DNA of 23,811 nucleotides. Origin: Rhodopirellula sp. GTDB lineage: Bacteria > Planctomycetota > Planctomycetia > Pirellulales > Pirellulaceae. The notes beneath the pieces are model-generated. The model ran no database searches, was not told the DNA's origin, and worked only from the letters and a program-made list of their open reading frames with translations. The stretch is from the NCBI GenBank assembly GCA_002712845.1, contig PAUV01000079.1, forward strand, positions 1-23,811, written 5' to 3'. Positions 14,717 to 21,947 of the stretch are shown piece by piece; position 1 is the first letter of the stretch; every line of letters starts with the position of its first letter. The translations under genes were made by a program, and so were the position numbers.

Positions 14717-17524
14717 TTATTTAACTGTGAGCTGATCTCGAACTGGGATCAGGCAGGATTTACGTACCATACGTATGATCTTCTCGGCTGAGTCCTGTGA
14801 CTCACATGTTCCCGTGACCCATAATTCACCTTTTACAAGCTGAACCTTGGCTTGGCTTCGCGGGAAAACTTTCTGTATGGACTGATTCAACAAATTGGTT
14901 GTACTCTCGATCGAGTTGCCTTCGCTGGGAACAACCTCGTCGACGTTGATCTCAAAAGCACGCATGTGAACTTCGTCGTTCTCACCATCCTTTTGAGCCC
15001 ACACAACCAAGCGAGTAGTTCCGATCCCAGTTCCAATCAGTTTGAGCTGGTTGGGGCCGGAGGCGAACGCTTGGCAAACACCCTTGTCACCCACTCGTAC
15101 ACCACGGACTGAACCGCCAAGCGTGAGTGAGCGAACCTGTGCCTGGTTCATGTGAAGTGGGGTGATTTTGACGTCAGGCCCCAGAACCAAGCTTCTGTCT
15201 TTCAACTCGCTGGCCGTATCAAGACGCATTGCCTGCTGCAGGTCGACGGCGGGTGGCTGCAATTTTTTATCGCCGATGACCATTTCTGGTACGGCTTGAA
15301 CCTTCGGTGAGTCATTCGATGCGGTGGCATTGTGCCGCGTGACTGTACCTGGGATCGCCTGCACCGCGACAGGTGGACGATACCTTTTTCGAAGAATCGT
15401 GGTCTCGGCATTTTGTGCAGCAGCACCCGTTGACTTCTTCGCTGCCGATGTTCTCGCTACTGATGTTCTCGCTTCCGATCCACTGCTCGCAGTATCAGAA
15501 ACGATTTCGTTAGAGTTTGTCTTTGGTGGTGCTGCCGATGGCTTTGTTTGCGCGATCTCTGTTGCAGGCTTCGTCGTTGCTACGCTGGCAGTTGCGGGCT
15601 TCTGTTCTATGGAGTCGGGTAGAGTAATGGGTGCAACGACACCGCTGGCAATCGGGCTTTGCTGCGTAGTCGTTTCTGTTTCAAGAACTGAATCCAGGTT
15701 CACTCGAACTCTTGGTCGGTCTTTGCTTATTTTGAACTTTTCAACCCGTACTGCTTGATTCAGTTCCGGTGTTTTCGGTAACTCACTCTTTTTAGCTGCT
15801 GCCGTGCGAGCAACCTGCTGCCGATTGAATGGGTTGACCAGTTCAGTCCCGGAACCTGTACTTGCTACCTCGGCATGCGGATTGCTCTTGGCATCATTCT
15901 TTGCGGAAGGGGTCTCAACTTTGATGAGAGAGCGGCCTGACTGGTCAGCGGACTCAGACATCGCGACATCACTATCGATGTTGATCGGGGTCGGCAGGGT
16001 AAGTTTGCCGCTGTCCGGTTCGGTTGTCAGAGCAGGTTTTGCAACTGATGGGGATTGAGCAATGATGGATATCGCTTTCCCTGCTGGAGTCGCTTCTGGC
16101 ATCGGGTTGGCCTTCTCGCCAAATATTGAGAAAGGCATTGCAGGAGTGATGGCTCCTACATCACCGGACTCACTTCTTGGCTTGAACTTCCTGGTCGTCG
16201 CCACGGAGAGTTTCTCGTGTTTGTCTGATGAAGAGGGGCCAGCCGTTGATAAAATCGATTTCCCGTTAGGAGTGATCTGTTTTGCAGTCTTAGGTAAGGC
16301 TGACATCGGCTTCGGTTCCGAAACCGCTTCAGGTAAAGCCACAGGAGTGGGAAGATCTAAGCCGGTGCCAAGCGTGTTCTCTCCTGCCAGAATAGGTTGA
16401 GGGATCGTGCTCTTCTTGCTCGTAGAACTTGTAGGTTTCTTTCTTTCCGCAGTGACAATGCTGCCGTCTTCTTTGACTGTCACCGTGAGTGGTACCGAGG
16501 GCACCTCGTTCTGATCCGCAATCGTACCCAGACTGGGCAGATTGATCGTCTTGCTCCGTGGCAGGACTGCCTTAGAGGGAGCGACTTCGGTGCTGTCCGA
16601 TAGCGAGAAGAAAATTGGAGCGGCCTTCTCCTTCTCTGAAGCCTCAATGGGGCTTTGCGGTTTCTCGGTGAGCATCGAGGCAATGGATGCACCCTCGACG
16701 CGTTTTTCTTTCTCGGGGCTTACTGGCGGCAGTGTCGCATCGGGTGTCGTTCTCTCTACCGGTGTGATCGGCTTGGCCAGTGGCTCAACTGCAGCAAGTG
16801 GCTCAACTGCAGCCAGTGGCTCAACTGAAGCAAGTGGTTCTACTGAAGCAAGTGGTTTCGCTGAGCCCGCTTGTCGTGCTGCAATACGTGCCTTTGCTGA
16901 AATCTGCGGAACGGGGATCACTGCTGTCTGCGGTTTGACCACGAGAAGCGGTTTTGGAGCCGGTGTGACCAAGAGGATAGAAGCCTCGCCAGTCGTGGCC
17001 GCTGGCGCTGTCCCACGCACTGGGATTGGCACTGCAACTGCTGGTTGTGGTGTTGAGTGGGATACTGGTTGCGTAGACGCCAGTTCCGCTTCCACCAGAT
17101 CGTTGTTCTGATGATGAACAGATTGCAGCAGCGGATTGATCTGAACAACCGATTCGTGAGTTGGTTCAATGGTCATGATCGGGCCACGTGCCGCAGGGCG
17201 TTTGTTGCTCTGATCTGCTCCGATCGGATTCAGTCCGATCGCGGCGCCGATGGGCCTGAGGTGAACAGCACGTGACGCGTGCCTTGCGTCTGTGGTGAGT
17301 CGGGCAGTTGGTTGCGGAGCCTCGTTTTGGGGAGCGAAATAGGGGTTGGTGCGGACTGTGGCTGCCGCGTGGGTGGAATTCAAGGGCAGCGGTGGAAGAA
17401 CTCCGAACCCTTCATTCTGGGGCTCCTGCGCAAGACACGGGGAACCGGCCAAAATAAGGGCGAGAAGCCACTGGCGGCGGCTACGCCTTGTGCGATCGGT
17501 CTGTGGTTCTTGGTGGTCACGCAT
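14717..17524 (-). CDS. Secreted low-complexity protein with a pilus/secretin-N-like C-terminal domain
   Basis: The ATG at 17524 has AAGGA seven bases upstream and gives 935 aa; a start at 17563 only adds 13 residues. A signal peptide (basic n-region, then WLLALILAGSPCLA) ends near residue 32. Residues 40-770 are low-complexity and rich in Ala, Pro, Thr, Ser and Lys, including a short tandem PLASVE/PLAAVE repeat, and are probably disordered. The C-terminal 159 residues look folded: about 777-863 matches the pilus-formation/secretin N-terminal type (VRSLTLGGSVRGVRVGD, KLIGTGIGTTRLVVW), and the last 60 residues resemble a BON-like module (VFPRSQAKVQLVKGELWVTG). No secretin pore domain follows. 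It probably acts in the envelope, beside the BBP7 barrel encoded next; its exact role is unknown. Confidence 0.82.
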   Translation of the reverse strand: MRDHQEPQTDRTRRSRRQWLLALILAGSPCLAQEPQNEGFGVLPPLPLNSTHAAATVRTNPYFAPQNEAPQPTARLTTDARHASRAVHLRPIGAAIGLNPIGADQSNKRPAARGPIMTIEPTHESVVQINPLLQSVHHQNNDLVEAELASTQPVSHSTPQPAVAVPIPVRGTAPAATTGEASILLVTPAPKPLLVVKPQTAVIPVPQISAKARIAARQAGSAKPLASVEPLASVEPLAAVEPLAAVEPLAKPITPVERTTPDATLPPVSPEKEKRVEGASIASMLTEKPQSPIEASEKEKAAPIFFSLSDSTEVAPSKAVLPRSKTINLPSLGTIADQNEVPSVPLTVTVKEDGSIVTAERKKPTSSTSKKSTIPQPILAGENTLGTGLDLPTPVALPEAVSEPKPMSALPKTAKQITPNGKSILSTAGPSSSDKHEKLSVATTRKFKPRSESGDVGAITPAMPFSIFGEKANPMPEATPAGKAISIIAQSPSVAKPALTTEPDSGKLTLPTPINIDSDVAMSESADQSGRSLIKVETPSAKNDAKSNPHAEVASTGSGTELVNPFNRQQVARTAAAKKSELPKTPELNQAVRVEKFKISKDRPRVRVNLDSVLETETTTQQSPIASGVVAPITLPDSIEQKPATASVATTKPATEIAQTKPSAAPPKTNSNEIVSDTASSGSEARTSVARTSAAKKSTGAAAQNAETTILRKRYRPPVAVQAIPGTVTRHNATASNDSPKVQAVPEMVIGDKKLQPPAVDLQQAMRLDTASELKDRSLVLGPDVKITPLHMNQAQVRSLTLGGSVRGVRVGDKGVCQAFASGPNQLKLIGTGIGTTRLVVWAQKDGENDEVHMRAFEINVDEVVPSEGNSIESTTNLLNQSIQKVFPRSQAKVQLVKGELWVTGTCESQDSAEKIIRMVRKSCLIPVRDQLTVK
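16779..16860. repeat. 18-bp tandem repeat inside the low-complexity protein
   Basis: About four and a half copies of an 18-bp unit (AGTGGCTCAACTGCAGCA with changes) run from 16779 to 16860. On the minus strand they encode PLASVE, PLASVE, PLAAVE, PLAAVE and part of a fifth unit. The frame is kept at each step, and divergence between copies indicates an older expansion than the 12-bp array at the left edge. Confidence 0.88.
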
Positions 17525-17698
17525 GCCGCATCCTTGCGTCCGTACGAATACTTCTTTTTGCACCGTGGCAGCGCAAAACCTTCATTTCCAGCCCGTGGGA
17601 GCTATCTATCAGTAAACATGATATCGGGTTCCGGTTGGTGCGACATTAACGATTCTCGCGTTTCCTCCACGTGTAACGGTGGGCTGGACCGTCCGGCT

Positions 17699-18535
17699 CT
17701 AACGCTCTGATCGCTGGCGAGCTGCTTCAAAGGCGATTATGGCGGCCGATGCGGCGATATTCAGACTGTCGGCTGCCCCTGCCATGGGGATCCGAATTCC
17801 ATCGATGGGTGTCGTAGAAGATGACCGCCAACGGTTTTTCAAGCCGCGAGCCTCACTGCCAAGAACGATGGCGGTGGGGCCATTGAGTTCGCATTTCCAG
17901 AGGTTTTGAGATGATTCGACCCGAGCCGCTAGGATCTTGATCGAGTGCGAAACCAAGAAATCTCGTAGTTCTAATTCAGTCGCATTGTACGAGGGAATTT
18001 GAAAAATCGTTCCCAGGCTGCTGCGAATGGAGTTGGGGTTGTACTGATCCACGCAGTCGCTCAGGAGAATGCAATCGACGCCGGCTGCATCGGCGGATCG
18101 GAACACCGCTCCAATATTTCCGGGCTTTTCAATTTCATCCAAGACTAAAATCAAAGGGTTTTCTGGCAAAGACAGGGAGTTTAGGGAAGCATTGGGCCTG
18201 ACGAATTCTGCAACAACGCCCCTCGTGGACTGTCCGTAACTGATCTTTTCCATCAATGATTCGGCCACCCAATTGAGCCTTTTTTGGTCTTCGGCGAAGG
18301 CCATCACAGCTTGAGTTGCGTCTCGGAATTCGTCGTTTTTACCGTGAATGAGCGATTCTGGGACATAAATCCCGCACAATTCCATACCCGCTCGAATGGC
18401 CTGAGATGTTTCACGCCATCCATCGACGAGAACACGATTTGCTTTCCGACGAGAACGATTGTCCCGCATCCTGATCAAGTGACGTAGGGTTGGGTTAGCA
18501 GAACTTCGGAAAATGACAGGCTTAGACTCGCTCAT
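17699..18535 (-). CDS. SpoU/TrmH-family RNA 2'-O-methyltransferase
   Basis: This 278-aa protein should transfer a methyl group from SAM to a ribose 2'-OH of tRNA or rRNA. The N-terminal substrate-binding part (about 1-120) contains VLVDGWRETSQAI. The SPOUT catalytic domain shows the three family motifs: motif 1 at 134-146 (EIEKPGNIGAVFR, with the conserved Asn and Arg), motif 2 at 223-232 (IVLGSEARGL) and motif 3 at 248-264 (RIPMAGAADSLNIAASA), which form the knotted SAM site. Length and layout fit RlmB/TrmH-like enzymes, but the exact RNA target cannot be read from sequence. The gene is 174 bp upstream of the secretin-N-like gene on the same strand and divergent from the GNAT-like gene. Confidence 0.92.
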   Translation of the reverse strand: MSESKPVIFRSSANPTLRHLIRMRDNRSRRKANRVLVDGWRETSQAIRAGMELCGIYVPESLIHGKNDEFRDATQAVMAFAEDQKRLNWVAESLMEKISYGQSTRGVVAEFVRPNASLNSLSLPENPLILVLDEIEKPGNIGAVFRSADAAGVDCILLSDCVDQYNPNSIRSSLGTIFQIPSYNATELELRDFLVSHSIKILAARVESSQNLWKCELNGPTAIVLGSEARGLKNRWRSSSTTPIDGIRIPMAGAADSLNIAASAAIIAFEAARQRSER

Positions 18536-18642
18536 CCATTCTCTCTATGATTTTGAACCAGACGGTTTGGGTGGGCCAACGCTGACATGGCCTGCGTGGA
18601 ACAATTAGTCGGATATTGGACCGTCAGCAAAATGAATTCACT

Positions 18643-19779
18643 ATGAATGATGTGCTTCGATGTGAGCCGGTACAAAACCGGCGAGACGAAAAAGCGTTCC
18701 TGAAATTGGAGCGGGAGTTATATAAAAACGACGACTGCTGGGTTCCTCCCCTGTGGGGAGTTCGTCGTGAAATGGTGGGTTTTAAGCCTCACCCGTTCTA
18801 TGATCAGGCCGACAGGCAAGCATTTCTTGTCCGCCGTGGGAATCGGGTTGTCGGACGTTTGCTGGCCATTGTCAATCATGAGCATAATCGTCGCTACAAG
18901 GAGAAGCGGGGTTTCTTTGGCTTTTACGAGTGTGCGGACGACATTGACGCCAGCAACGAATTGTTTTCAACCGCTTCACAGTGGCTTCGAAAGCAGGGCA
19001 TGACGGATGTCAGAGGGCCGGTGAATCCAAGTCTGAATTATGAGTGTGGTCTGCTTGTCGAAGGTTTTGACACCCCGCCAACTTACATGATCCCCCACAA
19101 TCACCCGTACTACGCTCGGCTGATTGAGGGTTATGGCTTCACCAAAGTGCAGGATCTTTATAGCTACGATGCCCACATCGATATCTTGAATGATCTCGAT
19201 CCGAAATTGATGTTCGTCGTGGATGAGGCAACCCGCCGATTCAAGGTGAACTGTCGGCCGATTGATCGCAGCAATTTTACTGCCGATGTGCGATCCTTTC
19301 TCGAAATCTACAACCTGTCCCTCCAGCAAACGTGGGGCTACGTCCCCATGAGCGAGGCTGAGATTGACCATCAGGGTAAAGGTCTGAAACACCTCATTGT
19401 CCCTGAATTAACTAGTATCGCAGAAATCGATGGGAAGCCTGTTGGGGCCGGCTTCGGCCTCTTGGACTTCAATCAGCTCATCAAAAAAATCAATGGTCGC
19501 TTGTTCCCATTCGGCTGGTATCAAATCAAGACGAAAAAACATACGATTGATCGGGTTCGCATGATCAGCACGAATGTGCTGCCTGAATATCAAAAATGGG
19601 GCTTGGGGCTCGTGACGCTTGCGAGAGTCTTGCCCGATGCCATCGCTTTTGGGATCCAGATTGGTGAGTTTTCGTGGGTGTTGGAGAGTAATCAGCTTTC
19701 CCGTGGCACGATTGAGCGAGGGGGAGCCACTAGGACTAAAGTGCATCGCCTCTACGACCGGTCGCTGCTAGACGATTGA
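18643..19779 (+). CDS. Two-lobed GNAT-fold N-acyltransferase-like protein
   Basis: The ATG at 18643 (378 aa) is preferred because it begins just before the conserved phrase FLKLERELYKNDDCWVPPL; a TTG at 18616 would add nine residues, and neither start has a good ribosome site. Two GNAT-like halves can be seen. The first (about 20-175) has VGRLLAIVNHEHNRRY and the phrase RGPVNPSLNYECGLLVEGF. The second (about 210-372) has GKPVGAGFGLLDFN, a candidate acyl-CoA-binding loop YQKWGLGL, and LESNQLSRGTIERGGA near the end. The protein is soluble, with no signal peptide or membrane segment. The ketosynthase-like gene follows 101 bp later on the same strand, so acyl-chain or lipid chemistry is a reasonable but unproven guess. 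Donor and acceptor are unknown. Confidence 0.75.
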   Translation: MNDVLRCEPVQNRRDEKAFLKLERELYKNDDCWVPPLWGVRREMVGFKPHPFYDQADRQAFLVRRGNRVVGRLLAIVNHEHNRRYKEKRGFFGFYECADDIDASNELFSTASQWLRKQGMTDVRGPVNPSLNYECGLLVEGFDTPPTYMIPHNHPYYARLIEGYGFTKVQDLYSYDAHIDILNDLDPKLMFVVDEATRRFKVNCRPIDRSNFTADVRSFLEIYNLSLQQTWGYVPMSEAEIDHQGKGLKHLIVPELTSIAEIDGKPVGAGFGLLDFNQLIKKINGRLFPFGWYQIKTKKHTIDRVRMISTNVLPEYQKWGLGLVTLARVLPDAIAFGIQIGEFSWVLESNQLSRGTIERGGATRTKVHRLYDRSLLDD

Positions 19780-19880
19780 TAGCACTATCGCCATGATTTG
19801 GGTTGGATTACCTATTCAATCCCGCGTTTGCAAATCATACTTTCGGTTTAAGCCCGTCACTTCTTCGCTTCATCCTCATA

Positions 19881-21221
19881 ATGCCCCGCAGCAACGTTGT
19901 AATCACCGGATTGGGAGTGGTGTCTTCTATAGGCATCGGTGGTGAGGCATTCTTTGATGGATTATTGCAAAAGCGTTCTGGGATCACATCGCTGGCCAAC
20001 CGTACCGATGGTTGTGCTGTGCCATCTTCCTCGGATTCGCTAACGGGGCATTGGATCGGTGGGCCTGTTGTCGATTTCGAGCCCAAGCAGTTCGTACGTC
20101 CGCGTAAGTCACTGAAAGTCATGTGCCGGGAAATACAGACTGCGTTTGCAGCCTCTCACTTGGCAATTGAGCAGTCCGGTCTGAATGATCTGCTGCCGTT
20201 AAGCGATACCAACAGTCTGAAGCCCGCCGACGTGGGAACAGTCTTCGGCAGTGAGATGTTTTATGGATCGCCTCTTGATATGGAGGATGCCATCAAGGCC
20301 AGTGTGACCGAGGAAGGGAAATTCGACCCTGCCATTTTCGGTGGTGCGGCGATGAAAAAGGTGACACCTCTATGGATGCTAAAGCATCTGCCCAACATGC
20401 CAGCTTGTCATGTTGGCATCTCGATCAACGCACATGGTCCAAACAATACGTTGGTGCTGGGCGACGTCTCGGGCATGGCAGCAGTGGTAGAATCTATTTC
20501 CTGCCTTGAGCGTGGCACTGCCAAAATGATGATCGCAGGTGCGACCGGTACTCGCATCAATACAACACGCATGAACTATCGAGCTGATTTGCCTCTGGCT
20601 GCTGTTGCAGATCCAGTGGAGCTAAGTTCGCGACCGCATGACCCTGAGTCGCAGGGGGTGGTTGGTGGTGAGGCCGCGGCTGCACTTGTTCTTGAACTTC
20701 GTGAGGATGCGGAGAGCCGGGAGGCAGCCGTTTTGGCAAAAATTGTTTCCTACGCATCATGCTTCATCGCATCGGGTGGAATGCGCGGAGGCCAAAGGTC
20801 CTCAAAGTCAGAGCCACAACTCAGGGGCTCAGCAGAGGCAATGAAGCGTTCGATGGTCACCGCTTTAGAAGATGCAGGGATCGATGCTTCGCAGGTCGGT
20901 TTGGTGGTTTCGCATGGGATGGGGGATCCTGTAATCGATTTGGCCGAAAGTACGGCACTCGACGAGGTGGTTCCCGACGCGCCTGTTGTTGCTACCATCG
21001 CATCGCTGGGGCACAGTGGCGCGGCTAGTGGAATGGTCGATCTTGTCGCAGGAACTCTGGCATTGGTGAAACGCCAAGTACCGCCAACCGTGCAGCTGAA
21101 AGCAACGAACGCACAAGTAGGATTTCGTGACGCGCCCGAAGCAATGTCATCAAATCACGTTCTCTGCCTGTCGCACACATCCGAAGGGAATGCGATCGCG
21201 ATGGTGCTTGAGACGCCGTAA
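19881..21221 (+). CDS. Ketosynthase-fold protein lacking the catalytic cysteine
   Basis: The ATG at 19881 starts right at the conserved thiolase-fold entry MPRSNVVITGLGVVSSIG and gives 446 aa, close to KAS I/II length. The fold is complete: HGPNNTLVLG leads to the nucleophile elbow, SHGMGDP holds the first active-site His (H345), and SLGHSGAASG holds the second (H378). At the nucleophile position, where FabF-type enzymes have GPxxSIATACxSG, this protein reads GPNNTLVLGDVSG, so the Cys is replaced by D195 (codon 20463-20465). It therefore should not perform standard Claisen condensation. Chain-length-factor-like subunits and KSQ decarboxylases also lack Cys, but they usually carry Gln. No acyl carrier protein or normal KS lies nearby. 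It is downstream of the GNAT-like gene and probably cotranscribed with it. Confidence 0.88.
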   Translation: MPRSNVVITGLGVVSSIGIGGEAFFDGLLQKRSGITSLANRTDGCAVPSSSDSLTGHWIGGPVVDFEPKQFVRPRKSLKVMCREIQTAFAASHLAIEQSGLNDLLPLSDTNSLKPADVGTVFGSEMFYGSPLDMEDAIKASVTEEGKFDPAIFGGAAMKKVTPLWMLKHLPNMPACHVGISINAHGPNNTLVLGDVSGMAAVVESISCLERGTAKMMIAGATGTRINTTRMNYRADLPLAAVADPVELSSRPHDPESQGVVGGEAAAALVLELREDAESREAAVLAKIVSYASCFIASGGMRGGQRSSKSEPQLRGSAEAMKRSMVTALEDAGIDASQVGLVVSHGMGDPVIDLAESTALDEVVPDAPVVATIASLGHSGAASGMVDLVAGTLALVKRQVPPTVQLKATNAQVGFRDAPEAMSSNHVLCLSHTSEGNAIAMVLETP

Positions 21222-21363
21222 CGCTGTCTCAGAAGCTCAGTAGCGGCTGTCCCCTGTATTCTCTGGTTTCAGCTGGTTTCTGCGGGCGCGTGCCGTTCCT
21301 GGACGCCAATTGTGCACTCGGTTTGCTGTGTCTGGCCGCGAAGAGAAAGTTTTTTGGTTTTTC

Positions 21364-21400
21364 GTGTAACCTTCGCAGCGGATCTGGTAACTCCTTACAC
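21364..21400. promoter_or_regulatory. Inverted GTGTAA/TTACAC pair upstream of the ECF sigma gene
   Basis: In the 204-bp gap before the sigma gene, GTGTAA (21364-21369) and TTACAC (21395-21400) form a spaced inverted pair, with GGTAAC between them, 26-60 bp before the ATG at 21426. This could be an operator or part of an autoregulated ECF promoter. The assignment is speculative and no -35/-10 pair was defined. Confidence 0.25.
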
Positions 21401-21425
21401 TCGGAGATTCCGCGAGCGAAATTAC

Positions 21426-21944
21426 ATGAGCGATACAGAGCAGACCGAAATTTTTGTCCAGCAGTTGGCTGAGTGTCAGGGACGGCTGTTTGGATATGTC
21501 TACTCCATGCTTGGTGAGCATTCACGAGCCATGGACGTGGTGCAGGAGACGAACCTCGTGCTGTGGCGAAAGAAGGCTGAGTTTCGTGAGGGTGCGCCCT
21601 TCATGCCGTGGGCATTGGCAATCGCCAGGTTTCAAGTTTTGGCGCACGTGCGCGACCAAGGTCGAGATAAGTGCTTGTTGGATACGGAACTGGTTGCGGT
21701 GTTATCGGACGAGACAGAGCGGCAGGTTGATCAGCTTGAATCCATGCGACTTGCTTTGCGTAGGTGTATGAGCGATTTGCCGCGTGAGAAGATGGAGTTG
21801 CTGCGGTTGCGTTATTATCGTGCTATGCCGATTGCCGAGATTGCAAAGTCGATGGAACGAAAAGCAGATGCCGTGAAAGTTGCACTGCTTCGAGTGCGCC
21901 GTAGGCTCGCCGATTGCATGCACCGTCGAATGCAGGAGGGTTGA
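21426..21944 (+). CDS. ECF-type RNA polymerase sigma factor
   Basis: The ATG at 21426 (172 aa) is chosen because the frame upstream of it has no sigma-like sequence. Region 2 (about 14-82) contains GRLFGYVYSMLGEHSRAMDVVQE and PWALAIARFQVL, which bind core polymerase and the -10 element. Region 4 (about 108-163) contains LPREKMELLRLRYY and the helix-turn-helix MPIAEIAKSMERKADAVKVALLR for the -35 element. There is no region 1.1 or 3, as expected for an ECF factor. The stop lies three bases before the FecR/LamG gene, whose ribosome site is inside this gene, so the pair is translationally linked. The neighbour is the likely membrane partner controlling this sigma factor. Confidence 0.94.
   Translation: MSDTEQTEIFVQQLAECQGRLFGYVYSMLGEHSRAMDVVQETNLVLWRKKAEFREGAPFMPWALAIARFQVLAHVRDQGRDKCLLDTELVAVLSDETERQVDQLESMRLALRRCMSDLPREKMELLRLRYYRAMPIAEIAKSMERKADAVKVALLRVRRRLADCMHRRMQEG
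21934..21940 (+). promoter_or_regulatory. Ribosome binding site inside the sigma gene
   Basis: AGGAGGG covers the last codons of the sigma factor and lies seven bases before the TTG start of the FecR/LamG gene at 21948. It supports the TTG start and ties translation of the two genes together. Confidence 0.85.
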
Positions 21945-21947
21945 AAG

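Noticed and set aside
16542..17111. 189-aa plus-strand frame rich in Ser/Ala/Gly
   Set aside because: It is the complement of the low-complexity body of the secretin-N-like protein, where repeats keep several frames open.
17676..17692. Short ACGGT/ACCGT inverted repeat after the methyltransferase gene
   Set aside because: The 5-bp stem lacks a T tract in the direction of transcription, so it is not a credible terminator.
21229..21525. Minus-strand frames upstream of and into the sigma gene
   Set aside because: They are antisense to the ECF sigma start and the intergenic gap, with no ribosome site or domain.
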